From Veillonellaceae bacterium (GTDB lineage: Bacteria > Bacillota_C > Negativicutes > UBA1444): 64,000 nt of DNA. The stretch's first letter is position 1. Every line of letters starts with the position of its first letter. Below the pieces are notes generated by a model. That model was not told the origin of the DNA, ran no database searches, and saw only the letters and a program-made list of their open reading frames with translations. The stretch lies in the NCBI GenBank assembly GCA_012798135.1, contig JAAZNU010000028.1, forward strand, positions 1 through 64,000, written 5' to 3'. Below, piece after piece: positions 36,001 through 44,236 of this stretch. The position numbers were made by a program, and so were the translations under genes.

Positions 36001-36120
36001 CACGCCGGCAACTTTCCGGCGCAGCCGGCGACTTCTTGTCCAGACTGGTGCCCGGCCCGGCGATTTTGCCGTCGGTCGGCGGATTCGGCGGCAGAGACGG
36101 AGGACGCAACGGATGAGTAA
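33037..36120 (+). CDS. addB: Helicase-exonuclease AddAB subunit AddB
   Basis: The product is 1027 residues. The N-terminal helicase-like region has lost the Walker A motif (AAAGRTALILPSP at that place), as expected for an AddB/RexB-type subunit that recognises Chi and does not hydrolyse ATP. The C-terminal PD-(D/E)XK nuclease has RVIDYKTGK (about residue 907). Its iron-staple cysteines are one in YAACPFVYF (about 744) and three in CPDWCPARRFC at the end. It cuts the 5' strand during double-strand break repair in complex with AddA. The GTG at 33037 has AAGGAG upstream; an in-frame ATG at 32935 lacks a ribosome site. addA starts eight bases before its end. Confidence 0.92.
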   Translation: MNILHCTALGESMLPTFIRRLQEAGKGAAAGRTALILPSPYLLEQARNQLRLTDVVAWQFPRILSLDELAAHLAGLRKISRLEQELLIDGIVRETAAAGEFSYFADIADYPGFITALSRLFDELKMAAVTPAELAAAIDALAGEVERNLARDEAIVALFQAYQARLTELSLVDLGGMYAAAVNKLTQSERQLPFERIFMAEFSVLSPLRLQLVDRLQRRMDMEIGICFEKNRPGVFRSVEPVYQALVGMGFRPEFYSPRPLAATALQRLRRELFAERPALGGEAAGIGVLYSPNRAKELTVVADRIKELLIQREVEPREVVVVVQDPAAYPHLRAVFAERGIPVDTADAAPIQEKALPRLVFAWLRLIRERGNRDSLLAFVKSPYVAGRLELDVDFFEGRLLEEVIRNWAEWPTALERQAPDATTQEEWRGKWQELRLRAQEWERPVAWAEWASRLRDLLSWLDLPGQLQRLRRADILSLPEVRAELQCLEEVLTAATALENLAGVSPTGDNLPVIADLGDMLRQLLGEATVALVDRQAAGVQVVTPETGSGMSFKTVFILGLAEGDFPAPPRESWLYGDRERQTLGEAGVLLRTANDRAAAADFSFALAVAMATEQLWLSALVDNETLPSRFVAEVTRLFVADAVPQHSFALAEVVATRPSRVWSLPELLKASLHHVWTGSAEAAEWMDSYVALSKLMPAGLTERARVESERTGAYAGTIDRNLLDISRFSPSALEQYAACPFVYFAMTVMELGEWQPAVEGFDVLSAGSVWHEVLAGFLGRYRGRLLRGADRQHYEAELSTLLSAAVARLERQGRLTTDAWWQFEQPRWEQALRDWLADELTRQEQQPQWRASYFEWAFGSAARPGSDPASTEQPLLLTTESGEKVEIQGKIDRIDLDGGRLRVIDYKTGKPPARKQLEQGLRLQVPLYMLAVAQLLAGQDETAVEGLYRQVGKAATELGIPGGKLPQPELLALTREATLRYVAGIHAGNFPAQPATSCPDWCPARRFCRRSADSAAETEDATDE

Positions 36121-39100
36121 TTTCACGGCCGAACAACTGGCCGCCATTGAAACGCTGCATTGCAATCTGCTGGTCAAAGCTGGCGCAGGAGCCGGTAAAA
36201 CCCGGGTGCTGGTGGAACGCTATATTCGTATCCTGGCGACTGGCGCCGCGTCTACCGACGGCATCGTCGCTATCACTTTCACCCGGAAGGCGGCCCGGGA
36301 GATGAAAGAGCGAATCCGGGCGAAAGTCGATGACATGCTGACTACGGCGGATTCCGAAGAGTGGAAGCGTTGGCGCGAGGTAGCCAATCGGCTCGATACA
36401 GTGGCCATTTCCACGATCCATTCTTTATGCAGCCGCATTTTGCGGGAACATCCCGCCGAAGCCGGAGTGGATCCGGAGTTCGGGCTGCTGGAGGATGCGC
36501 GGGCTAAAGAGCTCCTGGACGAGGTTTGGCAGGAAACGCTGACGCAGGCGGCAAGCCAGGCGGCGTCCTGGCTGACGCGGTTGCTGGCGGTGTATTCGCC
36601 GGTCCAGGTGCGGGAAGAAATGCGACCGTTATTTGACAAGGTTCTGTCAGAAGGACTGGTGGGGCCGGATCTGGAGCAGTCGCTCTGGCCGGTCGGCGAG
36701 CGGGCGGATGGGCGACGGGCGGCGGCAAGCCGCCTGAAACTGGCATATCGTGAACTGTTCGATCTCGCGGCGACAGCCAAAAAGAAAACCGCGTCGCAGG
36801 ATCGCCTGCAGTCTCTGCGCGAGCAATGGCCGACGATTGAGCGGATTATTGATGGCGCGGATGGAGACCCGGATCAGCTGGACGAGTTGGAAACGGCGTT
36901 TCGCAATTTACGCGGCGGCGCAGATCTGGGCGAAGCGCTGCGGGAACGGAAACGGGCCGCCGAAGCCCTCCGGGGGGCGATCCTGGACCGGACGGCGCTT
37001 CAGTTATTGCCGGATTTGTGTGAGCTGTTCCGCTTGGCCGGCGCCGAATGGAACCGCTTGAAACGGGTCGGGCGGATGTTGACCTATGATGACCTGGAAG
37101 CGGAGACGGAACGGTTGCTGCTCACCCATCCGGAAATTTGCGACCGATATAATCGGCGCATTCGGTTTTGGTTGGTGGATGAATGCCAGGATATCAACGA
37201 GCGGCAGCGTAGCATCATTTATCTGCTGGCCGGCGGCGATCCGCAGCAATTAACAGGGACGGGCCTGTTCGCGGTCGGTGATGTCAAGCAGTCGATCTAT
37301 CGGTTCCGGGGGGCCGATGCTCGGGTTTTCGGCAGGGTTGAATCGGATGTGCGGGCCAGCGGCGGGCAGGTCATCGAACTGCTGGATAATTTTCGCTCGC
37401 AGCCGGAGTTGGTATCGGCTTTCAATGACTTTTTCGGCGAACTGATGCCGGCGACCGTGTGCGAGGACGACACTGATGGCGCGGATGCCGTGGAATACCG
37501 GCAGCTGCAAGGAAGAAAGCAACTGGACGGGCACGCACGGATTGATTTGTGGGTGCTGGATGGGGCCGAAGGCGCCGGCGGTGATCCCCGGGAACGGGAA
37601 GCGGCCATGATCGCCCGTCGGGTTCGGGAAATGGCGGAGTCAACGGAGCGGCCGGTGCAATATCGGGAAATCGCCGTCCTGCTACGGGCGTTTACCGACG
37701 TCGTAGCCTACGAACAAGCCTTTGCCAGGACGGGCGTTCCTTACTATGTGGCCGGCGGCCGCGGCTTTGCCGGACGTCAGGAGATTTCCGATGCTTTGGG
37801 TCTGTTGCAGTTTTTGGATAATCCCCGGAATGAGTCGGCGTTGTTCGGGCTCCTGCGCTCGCCGTTTTTCCTGGTCTCCGATGAAGGGTTGTTGCTTCTG
37901 CGTCGAGCCGGTGCTGCCGAGGGGCTTTGGGCGGGTCTCGGCCTGGCGGCAACGGTGCCCGGTTTGTCGGCGGCGGACCGGACCGCCGCGCTGCGGGCTC
38001 GTCCATTGCTTGAACGGTGGTTGGCCCGACGGGGCTTCCTGACGCCGGCGCAACTACTGCGGGAATCTTTCGCTGCCACCGGTTTTGACATTTTGCAGTT
38101 GACGCAATTTATGGGAACGCGCCGTTATGCCAATCTGCAGAAGCTGCTGGAGATGGCAGAAACGTTTATGCGGGACGAGCCGGGCGGTATTGCCGATTTT
38201 TTGTCCTATGTGGAATTGCGGGCCGCTGACGAAGGTGAAGCCGAAATTGACAGTGAAATGGGCAATACGGTCCGGATTATGACGATTCACAAGTCCAAAG
38301 GACTGGAATTTCCGGTGGTGATTGTGCCGGACCTGCAGCGAAAATTTAATTCGTGGTCGCAGCTGTCGGTGTTTGTTCGTGGAATCGGCGTGGGCCTGAA
38401 GCTGCCGGATCGCCAGGGAAACCTCCGGGAATCGGCGCGGTTTCAGCGGATTGCCCGCACCGACACCGCCCTGGAACGGGCGGAATTGAAGCGGTTGCTG
38501 TATGTCGCCCTGACTAGGGCGGAACAACGGATCATTCTTTCCGCCGTTGCCAAGACGACCAAAACCGAGAAAACTCTGCGCAATGCATCCGGCTGGCTGG
38601 ACTGGGCCCGGCATCTGTTCGGCTTGAGCGGCTCACCCCGGCAATGGCCGGCGGAAACCTGTCTGGGCAACACTTGTCTACATGTCTGCCTGGACGAGGA
38701 ACCGGCCACAGGATCGGCGGCTGCGGCCAAACCTTTTAAAAACCTGACGGATTTAGCGGCCGCGGTGGAACTGTCGACGGATATCCGGCGCAACCTGGCG
38801 GCGATTTCGGTGCGGCAAACCCGCCCCCTGTTGTTGTCGCCCTCGTCGTTGGGCGAGTTCGCCGAATGTCCTCGCCGTTATTTTTACGCTCATGTTTACC
38901 ACTTGCCGGTTCCACCGGATTTGGCGGCGTCGACCGATCAGCACCGGGAAGCCAGTGAAGCGACGGCATCGGTGTCAATCGCGCCGCGCGACCTGGGAAC
39001 CGCTTTTCACCGCTTCATGGAATTACTGCCGAGCTTTCGGGACTGGTCGGAGGCCTTGCAACAAGCATTGCGGGATTCGCTGCCGCCGCAGCTCCGACAA

Positions 39101-39616
39101 GAGGCTGGCGCTCTGATGCAGCAATGGGCAGGTCATTATGCCGATAGCGCCCTGTATGCGGAAAGTGCCTCAGTGAGTGCGGATCTGCGGGAATGGCCGT
39201 TCAACTTTCGGCTGCTGACTGCGGCCGGAGCGCTGCCGGCGGTATGGCTTTCAGGGCAGGCAGACCGGGTTTTGTTTTACCCGGATGGAACGCTGGGGAT
39301 TATCGATTACAAAACCGATCAATTGACAACGGCAAGCTTGCAGCAAAAAACCGCCCATTATCGTCTCCAGCTTGCGGGGTATGCGCTGGCGGCTCGGGCG
39401 GTGTTTGGCCTACCGGTTCGGGATGCCCGGCTGTATTTTGTCCGGCTCGGACATACTGCGTCAATCGATACCGCTACGCCGGAGTTGGCGACGGCGGAAC
39501 ATGAGTTGCGCGAGTTGGCCGAATTTCTTCGCAACCACACGGAAGAAGCCGATTACGGCTGCCGGCTCTCCCACTGTCCGGTATGTCCGTTCCAGACGAT
39601 CTGTCTGAAAGAATGA
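36113..39616 (+). CDS. addA: Helicase-exonuclease AddAB subunit AddA
   Basis: The product is 1167 residues. UvrD/RecB-type helicase motifs are complete: VKAGAGAGKTRVLV (Walker A, residues 22-35), TFTRKAAREM (Ia), WLVDECQDIN (II, about 352), QSIYRFRGAD (III), IMTIHKSKGLEFPVV (V) and YVALTRAEQ (VI). The C-terminal RecB-like nuclease has IIDYKTDQ (about 1064). Unusually, this nuclease also has an ECPRRYFY Cys at about 921 and a Cys cluster CRLSHCPVCPFQTIC at the very end, the layout of an iron-sulfur staple normally seen in AddB. Translation is coupled to addB by an 8-base overlap. It provides the 3'-5' motor for double-strand break resection. Confidence 0.94.
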   Translation: MSNFTAEQLAAIETLHCNLLVKAGAGAGKTRVLVERYIRILATGAASTDGIVAITFTRKAAREMKERIRAKVDDMLTTADSEEWKRWREVANRLDTVAISTIHSLCSRILREHPAEAGVDPEFGLLEDARAKELLDEVWQETLTQAASQAASWLTRLLAVYSPVQVREEMRPLFDKVLSEGLVGPDLEQSLWPVGERADGRRAAASRLKLAYRELFDLAATAKKKTASQDRLQSLREQWPTIERIIDGADGDPDQLDELETAFRNLRGGADLGEALRERKRAAEALRGAILDRTALQLLPDLCELFRLAGAEWNRLKRVGRMLTYDDLEAETERLLLTHPEICDRYNRRIRFWLVDECQDINERQRSIIYLLAGGDPQQLTGTGLFAVGDVKQSIYRFRGADARVFGRVESDVRASGGQVIELLDNFRSQPELVSAFNDFFGELMPATVCEDDTDGADAVEYRQLQGRKQLDGHARIDLWVLDGAEGAGGDPREREAAMIARRVREMAESTERPVQYREIAVLLRAFTDVVAYEQAFARTGVPYYVAGGRGFAGRQEISDALGLLQFLDNPRNESALFGLLRSPFFLVSDEGLLLLRRAGAAEGLWAGLGLAATVPGLSAADRTAALRARPLLERWLARRGFLTPAQLLRESFAATGFDILQLTQFMGTRRYANLQKLLEMAETFMRDEPGGIADFLSYVELRAADEGEAEIDSEMGNTVRIMTIHKSKGLEFPVVIVPDLQRKFNSWSQLSVFVRGIGVGLKLPDRQGNLRESARFQRIARTDTALERAELKRLLYVALTRAEQRIILSAVAKTTKTEKTLRNASGWLDWARHLFGLSGSPRQWPAETCLGNTCLHVCLDEEPATGSAAAAKPFKNLTDLAAAVELSTDIRRNLAAISVRQTRPLLLSPSSLGEFAECPRRYFYAHVYHLPVPPDLAASTDQHREASEATASVSIAPRDLGTAFHRFMELLPSFRDWSEALQQALRDSLPPQLRQEAGALMQQWAGHYADSALYAESASVSADLREWPFNFRLLTAAGALPAVWLSGQADRVLFYPDGTLGIIDYKTDQLTTASLQQKTAHYRLQLAGYALAARAVFGLPVRDARLYFVRLGHTASIDTATPELATAEHELRELAEFLRNHTEEADYGCRLSHCPVCPFQTICLKE

Positions 39617-39619
39617 CGG

Positions 39620-40288
39620 TTACAGGGATAAAGTGTCACCGGGGTTCATGATATGGACTGGAATCTTGAAGCGGTGCTCGACATCCTGCTTAAAGGCGTC
39701 CGGTGATTGGGCGATGACCGGCCAGGTATTGTAGTGCATGGGCACGACCAGTTTGGGGTGGAGCAATTGGACGGCTTCCGCGGCATCCGATGGGCCCATG
39801 GTATAGTTGTCGCCGATTGGCACCAAGGCGACGTCGATGGCCTCCAGACGCCCTAATAGGGCCATGTCACTGAACAAGGCGGTATCACCGGCATGATAGA
39901 GGGTTTTGCCATGAAACTGGATAATAAAACCGCAGGCATGTCCCCCAGGCAACCCTGCCCCGTGAAAGGCGGGCGTAATCCGGACAAAGCCAAAATCGAA
40001 GTTGTGCTTGCCGCCCAAATGCATGCCGTGGGCCTGAACTCCTTTCTCGGCGCAGAACCGGGCCACTTCGGCGGTGGATATGACGGTGGCGTTATTGCGC
40101 TTGGCAATGCTGACGGCATCGCCGATATGGTCTTCATGAGCATGCGATACCAGCACATACCGGCAGTCGATTTGTTCGGCCTTCGCGGCTGCCAGTGGGT
40201 TGCCGGTCAGAAAAGGATCGATAATCAGCGCATTGTTTCCTTCTTTCAGCATGAAACAGGCATGACCTAAAAATTTCAGTTCCGGCAT
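39620..40288 (-). CDS. UPF0173-type metal-dependent hydrolase (MBL fold)
   Basis: The product is 222 residues, the standard size of the UPF0173 family (YtkL and relatives). It has LGHACFMLKEGNNALIIDPF at the N-terminus, the metal motif SHAHEDHIGDA (about residue 48), ITPAFHGAG, YHAGDTALFSDM and VPMHYNTWPV. These supply the usual set of Zn ligands. The physiological substrate is not established. It is convergent with addA, three bases apart. A GGAGGTC ribosome site lies upstream of the ATG. Confidence 0.92.
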   Translation of the reverse strand: MPELKFLGHACFMLKEGNNALIIDPFLTGNPLAAAKAEQIDCRYVLVSHAHEDHIGDAVSIAKRNNATVISTAEVARFCAEKGVQAHGMHLGGKHNFDFGFVRITPAFHGAGLPGGHACGFIIQFHGKTLYHAGDTALFSDMALLGRLEAIDVALVPIGDNYTMGPSDAAEAVQLLHPKLVVPMHYNTWPVIAQSPDAFKQDVEHRFKIPVHIMNPGDTLSL

Positions 40289-40398
40289 TTTGGAAGACCT
40301 CCTTAAAATGTTATTGATGTACTAATTCGATTTTTTATTTCAATCCCCTCTTGGCGCCGGCGTTTTTCATCAGCCAATGCGGACTTAACGCTGAAAAT

Positions 40399-40428
40399 GT
40401 GACACCTATGCAAGGAGCATGCTATAAT
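40399..40428 (+). promoter_or_regulatory. Promoter of the universal stress protein gene
   Basis: GTGACA (40399-40404), 18 bases, TATAAT (40423-40428), followed 42 bases later by the start codon. Confidence 0.7.
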
Positions 40429-40470
40429 TAAATGCGGAAGATTCCGTTAATTTGAAAGGAGGGCTTGGAA

Positions 40471-40914
40471 ATGTCACAACTGAAAAAAATACTCGTGGCG
40501 TATGATGGGTCTCAACAGAGTAAACAAGCGTTGAATTGGGCCATTGATTTAAGCCTCCTGTCCGGTGCGCAGGTTGCAGCGGTAAAAGTGTTTGAAGGCA
40601 GCCGGCTGTATCCGGCGGTTACGGAAACCGGCGGCCGGGAATTGGCGAGGTTGTTGGATGAAATCCGCCAAGAAGACCAGCGACTCATGGATGAGGTTGC
40701 CAAATCCGGCAAACAGCGGGGCGTGGATGTAAAGTGCGATATTCTGCAGGGGAATATCGCCGAGCAGATCCTCAAATACGCCAAGGATTATAAGTATGAC
40801 CTCATTGTGGCCGGAACTAAGGGGCATGGTGCTCTGGAGCAATTGCTAATGGGCAGCGTGACGCGCAACTTGGTCAGCTTGTCCCGGATTCCGGTTTTGG
40901 TGGTCAAGGAGTAG
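40471..40914 (+). CDS. Universal stress protein (UspA family, ATP-binding type)
   Basis: The product is 147 residues. It opens with KKILVAYDGSQQSKQALNWA and ends with the ATP-binding signature GTKGHGALEQLLMGSVTRNL and PVLVVKE. This is the G-2x-G-9x-G-S pattern of the ATP-binding subclass. Such dimers respond to energy or oxidative stress. AAAGGAGGG precedes the ATG at 40471; a TTG at 40465 overlaps the spacing region and is less likely. It has its own promoter and terminator, so it is a single-gene unit. Confidence 0.93.
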   Translation: MSQLKKILVAYDGSQQSKQALNWAIDLSLLSGAQVAAVKVFEGSRLYPAVTETGGRELARLLDEIRQEDQRLMDEVAKSGKQRGVDVKCDILQGNIAEQILKYAKDYKYDLIVAGTKGHGALEQLLMGSVTRNLVSLSRIPVLVVKE

Positions 40915-40921
40915 TCCGGTT

Positions 40922-40953
40922 AAACTCCGCCTATTGCGACAGGGCGGAGTTTT
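40922..40953 (+). terminator. Intrinsic terminator after the universal stress protein gene
   Basis: Stem AACTCCGCC/GGGCGGAGTT with a loop of about ten bases and a T-run. Confidence 0.85.
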
Positions 40954-40980
40954 GCCTTCGTGGGAGATATGCGATATGAT
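40952..40980 (+). promoter_or_regulatory. Promoter of the molybdenum cofactor operon
   Basis: TTGCCT (40952-40957), 17 bases, TATGAT (40975-40980). The -35 overlaps the T-run of the preceding terminator. Confidence 0.6.
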
Positions 40981-41018
40981 GATAATGCGGAACGAGACAG
41001 GTTAAGGAGTTTGGTGCC

Positions 41019-42002
41019 GTGCTTGACGCCTATTATCGCGAAATCCGTTATTTGCGGCTTTCCGTCACGGATCGCTGCAATTACCGCTGCGCCTATTGCA
41101 TGCCGCCGGAGGGCGTGAATTGGTTGGAACCGTCGGCGATCCTTACGGACGAAGAAATCATTCGCGTTTTGTCCGTTCTGGGCCGCGAGGGTGTGTCCAA
41201 AGTTCGCCTGACCGGCGGCGAACCATTAATTCGACCGGGTTTTGTGGAACTGGTGCGAAAAATCCGAGGGTTGGATTCGATTGAGGATTTGTCAATGACC
41301 ACCAATGGCAGCCTGCTGGCCCGCTACGCCGGGGAGTTGAAGACAGCTGGGCTGAACCGCGTGAACATCAGTCTGGATACCGTCGACCCGGAACGCTTTC
41401 GCACGCTGACCAGCGGCGGCGATGTCCGGGATGTGTTGGCCGGAATCGAGGCGGCCATCCGGGTAGGCTTATCGCCGGTCAAGATCAATGTGGTTTTGAC
41501 GGCGGCGGTCGATGAAGCGGATCTGTCCTTTTTTCAGAAGTTGGTGCGCGAACAGCCGGTTGCGGTGCGGTTCATCGAATATATGCCTTCCCGGCGTTGT
41601 CGGGTGGAAGCGGGTATGACCATGACTTCCGTGACGGAATATCTCGCCAGGCTGGCTGCCGGGAAACTGGCGCCGCTTCCCCAGGGTCCTTACGGTTGTG
41701 GCCCCGCCCACTATCTGCAGGGAGAAACCGATCGGGGCTCGTACGGGTTCATCGAACCGATTTCGAATTGTTTCTGCGATCGCTGCAACCGATTACGACT
41801 GACGGCGGACGGACGGTTGCGACCGTGTCTGTTGTCGGACGCCGAGATCGATTTGCAGTCGGCGTTGCGTTCGCAGACCAGCGAGGAGGAGATTGTCGGA
41901 CTGTATCGGCAGGCGGTCCGCAGCAAACCGTCGTCGCACCATCTGGCCGATTCCGGAACCGGGGCATTCGTGAACCGGGGCATGTCCCAGATCGGCGGCT
42001 GA
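41019..42002 (+). CDS. moaA: GTP 3',8-cyclase MoaA
   Basis: The product is 327 residues. It performs the first step of molybdopterin synthesis, turning GTP into the 3',8-cyclic form. The radical-SAM Cys20/Cys24/Cys27 cluster is in DRCNYRCAYC, and the second 4Fe-4S site is in CFCDRCNRLRLT with a further Cys in LRPCLL. The essential C-terminal Gly-Gly is present (MSQIGG). The GTG start has TTAAGGAG upstream. It begins a moa operon with moaC, a MoaD-like protein, a MOSC protein and a MoaB/MogA protein. Confidence 0.95.
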   Translation: MLDAYYREIRYLRLSVTDRCNYRCAYCMPPEGVNWLEPSAILTDEEIIRVLSVLGREGVSKVRLTGGEPLIRPGFVELVRKIRGLDSIEDLSMTTNGSLLARYAGELKTAGLNRVNISLDTVDPERFRTLTSGGDVRDVLAGIEAAIRVGLSPVKINVVLTAAVDEADLSFFQKLVREQPVAVRFIEYMPSRRCRVEAGMTMTSVTEYLARLAAGKLAPLPQGPYGCGPAHYLQGETDRGSYGFIEPISNCFCDRCNRLRLTADGRLRPCLLSDAEIDLQSALRSQTSEEEIVGLYRQAVRSKPSSHHLADSGTGAFVNRGMSQIGG

Positions 42003-42103
42003 AAAGAATTGGCCCGGCCGGCAGGAATTCCTGTCAGCGCAGCGAATTAGTAGCAATCACGATAAAAACGCCATTAGGCGTATGACAGGAGATATTTGCA
42101 GTA

Positions 42104-42340
42104 ATGGTCGTTGAAGTTCGTTTTTTTGCCTCGCTGCGGCGATATACCCCGGCTGATCCCAGCGGGATCATTTCCGTGGATGTGCCGGATGTTCTCACCG
42201 TGGAGGAGTTGCTTCAGCAACTGGAAGTCGATCCGGTCCACGTGAAGGGTATTTTGCGGAACGGCAAAGGAAGCAGACTGGATGACCATTTGGCGGATGG
42301 CGACCGCCTGGAACTGTTCCCAGACAATGGTGTGCGTTGA
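42104..42340 (+). CDS. MoaD/ThiS-fold protein lacking the C-terminal Gly-Gly
   Basis: The product is 78 residues of the ubiquitin-like MoaD/ThiS family: [13 protein letters not shown] at strand 1, [10 protein letters not shown] as the helix and [16 protein letters not shown] at the end. MoaD needs a terminal Gly-Gly to carry sulfur as thiocarboxylate; here the chain ends NGVR. It may therefore be a non-sulfur-carrying paralog, a regulator of a moa enzyme or a tungsten/aldehyde-oxidoreductase-type variant. ACAGGAGA lies upstream of the ATG, and its TGA overlaps the moaC ATG. The 101-base gap after moaA holds only a short palindrome CAGGAATTCCTG (42022-42033). Confidence 0.78.
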   Translation: MVVEVRFFASLRRYTPADPSGIISVDVPDVLTVEELLQQLEVDPVHVKGILRNGKGSRLDDHLADGDRLELFPDNGVR

Positions 42341-42867
42341 TGGCGGATGAACTGACCCATTTCAACGTCGACGGTCGGGCCCGGATGGTGGACGTCACGG
42401 ACAAGGCGGAATCGGAACGGATTGCGACAGGCGGCGGCCGGATTCTGATGTCGCCGGCAACTTTGGCACGCATCGAGGCTGGAACCATCGGCAAGGGCGA
42501 TGTGCTGGCGGTGGCCCAGGTGGCCGGCATCATGGCCGCCAAAAAGACCTGGGAACTGATCCCGATGTGCCATCCATTGCTGCTCAGCGGCATCGACATT
42601 TCTTTTGCAATCGACCGCGAGGCCGTTGCAGTGGAAATTCGGGCCAACGTCAAAACGACCGGTCGGACGGGCGTGGAGATGGAAGCGCTGTCGGCGGTGG
42701 CCGGCGCCGCGTTGACGATTTACGACATGTGCAAGGCAATCGATCGGGGGATGGTTGTCGATAACATCCGGCTGATCCGGAAATCCGGCGGACGAAGCGG
42801 CGTGTTTGAACGGGAGGAAGCAGGACATGCAGGGAAGGATTGTGGCGGTCTGCACGAGCAAGAGTAA
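42340..42867 (+). CDS. moaC: Cyclic pyranopterin monophosphate synthase MoaC
   Basis: The product is 175 residues. It converts the MoaA product to cyclic pyranopterin monophosphate. The core is complete: [40 protein letters not shown] and [17 protein letters not shown], followed by [11 protein letters not shown]. The last 15 or so residues ([13 protein letters not shown] end) go beyond the usual length of about 160 and overlap the MOSC gene by 41 bases. The ATG at 42340 shares its first base with the preceding stop (TGATG). Confidence 0.94.
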   Translation: MADELTHFNVDGRARMVDVTDKAESERIATGGGRILMSPATLARIEAGTIGKGDVLAVAQVAGIMAAKKTWELIPMCHPLLLSGIDISFAIDREAVAVEIRANVKTTGRTGVEMEALSAVAGAALTIYDMCKAIDRGMVVDNIRLIRKSGGRSGVFEREEAGHAGKDCGGLHEQE

Positions 42868-43267
42868 AGGCGAGCGCAAGGTGGATGTCGGGACTGCGCT
42901 GCTCATTGAAGGGCTGGGCATGGCAGGTGATGCCCACGCGGGGTTCGCCCACCGCCAGATCAGTCTGCTGTCGGTGACTAGCATTGAAAAGATGAAACAG
43001 AAGTGCGGCGAACTGGCACCGGGAGATTTTGCCGAAAACCTGACGGTGTCAGGGCTGGACCTGCCGGCGTTGCCGGTGGGAACCGTTTTGCGGGTGGGGG
43101 AGGTTGTCCTGAAGGTTAGCCAGATCGGCAAGGAGTGCCACCAGGGTTGTGCGGTCATGCAAGCGGTTGGCGATTGCGTGATGCCACGGGAAGGTATTTT
43201 CGCCACGGTGGAAAAGGGCGGCCGGGTGTCCAACGGCGATGCGATCGAGATTATTGCCCATGTTTAG
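42827..43267 (+). CDS. MOSC domain protein
   Basis: The product is 146 residues, a stand-alone MOSC domain. The conserved Cys is in [12 protein letters not shown] (about residue 103), and [16 protein letters not shown] and [13 protein letters not shown] are family-typical. MOSC proteins bind the molybdenum cofactor or transfer its sulfur (YiiM-like enzymes reduce N-hydroxylated compounds). The ATG at 42827 has GGGAGGAAG upstream. It overlaps both moaC and the following moaB-like gene, so it is firmly part of the cofactor operon. Confidence 0.88.
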   Translation: MQGRIVAVCTSKSKGERKVDVGTALLIEGLGMAGDAHAGFAHRQISLLSVTSIEKMKQKCGELAPGDFAENLTVSGLDLPALPVGTVLRVGEVVLKVSQIGKECHQGCAVMQAVGDCVMPREGIFATVEKGGRVSNGDAIEIIAHV

Positions 43268-43748
43268 CATCGGGATCATTACCGCCAGCGACAAGGGTTC
43301 GCGCGGCGAACGCGAGGACACCAGCGGCCGTTTGATTGCCACGATGCTGCAGGAATTAGGCGAAATAAAGAGCTATAAGGTTTTGGCCGACGATATCGAC
43401 CTGATTAGGCGTGAAATGATCCGCATGGCGGACGAACTGGGGCTGGACCTGGTGCTGACGACCGGCGGGACGGGGCTGGGGCCGCGGGATGTCACACCGG
43501 AAGCGACGCTGGCGGTGGTGGACCGGCAGGTGCCGGGGATTGCCGAAGCCATGCGCGCCAAATCCATGGAGATCACCTCCCGGGCGATGCTGTCGCGGGC
43601 GGTGGCCGGCATGCGGGGCAAGACGCTGATCATCAATCTTCCCGGCAGCCCCAAGGGCGTCAGGGAGTGCCTGGAAGTGATCCTGCCGGCGTTGGAACAT
43701 GGCCTGGCGATCATGAAGGGCGAAGCTGCGGAGTGCGCACGGCATTAG
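43260..43748 (+). CDS. mogA: Molybdopterin adenylyltransferase / MoaB-MogA family protein
   Basis: The product is 162 residues. The molybdopterin-binding motif LTTGGTGLGPRDVTPEAT is near residue 68, followed by NLPGSPKGVRECLEVI. These are the MPT-binding and Mg/ATP segments of MogA/MoaB, which adenylate molybdopterin before molybdate insertion. The size fits either MoaB or MogA. The ATG overlaps the MOSC stop by eight bases. moaE and moeA are not in the window. Confidence 0.88.
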   Translation: MFSIGIITASDKGSRGEREDTSGRLIATMLQELGEIKSYKVLADDIDLIRREMIRMADELGLDLVLTTGGTGLGPRDVTPEATLAVVDRQVPGIAEAMRAKSMEITSRAMLSRAVAGMRGKTLIINLPGSPKGVRECLEVILPALEHGLAIMKGEAAECARH

Positions 43749-43750
43749 TG

Positions 43751-43779
43751 TTGACAAACCTCTGGAGTTCTGATAGATT
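43751..43779 (+). promoter_or_regulatory. Promoter of the tyrosine T-box leader
   Basis: Perfect TTGACA (43751-43756), 17 bases, TAGATT (43774-43779). It begins only three bases after the mogA stop. Confidence 0.8.
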
Positions 43780-43785
43780 TAGGAT

Positions 43786-44060
43786 AACTTCATCATCTCA
43801 AATGCGATGCGCGGGAGAAGTACGCGGGAGAAGTTCTTCAGAGAGCCGGGGGTTGGTGTGACCCGGTGAACGGACCGGCCGAAATACACCTGCAAGCAGC
43901 AGGCCGAAAAGCGATGAGTAGGCTGAGCCGGAATGCCTCCGTTATCAAGGGCTTAGAGTATCGGACCGTGTCCCGTACTTGAAGGAGAGCGGCTTGCATG
44001 GCAAGCAGGGTGGTACCGCGGTGATTGATTCCCGCCCCTGATTCAGGGGCGGGATTTTCT
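43786..44060 (+). promoter_or_regulatory. Tyrosine-specific T-box riboswitch with terminator
   Basis: The leader has the Stem I hallmarks AGAGAGCCGGGGGTTGG and the specifier-side strand AATACACCTGC, in which TAC (Tyr) followed by A sits where the codon is read. The T-box GGGTGGTACCGCGG is at 44008-44021; its TGGT matches the NCCA end of a tRNA with discriminator A, as tRNA-Tyr has. The intrinsic terminator is CCCGCCCCTG/CAGGGGCGGG (44031-44053) plus ATTTTCT. Uncharged tRNA-Tyr would favour the antiterminator and switch on DAHP synthase and prephenate dehydrogenase. A second GC-rich hairpin (44066-44107) follows. Nothing else is seen up to 44236. Confidence 0.93.
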
Positions 44061-44236
44061 ATTATTTTCCCGCCGGCCGCCGGACGCGGCGGGTAGACGG
44101 CGGGAAAGACCGCAGCAAGACAGGATGGTGAAAGGGCACAACGTAGAAAAGCAGAGGAAAAGTAAAGACGAAACAGGCAGTTTCGACCGGGAACCGGGAG
44201 CAAAGTAGAAATGAAGCATGAAGGAGAGAAAAAAAC

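Noticed and set aside
44066..44107. GC-rich hairpin TTTCCCGCCG/CGGCGGGAAA as a second riboswitch or terminator
   Set aside because: No T-run follows and no known aptamer pattern was recognised; noted only as an unexplained hairpin after the T-box.
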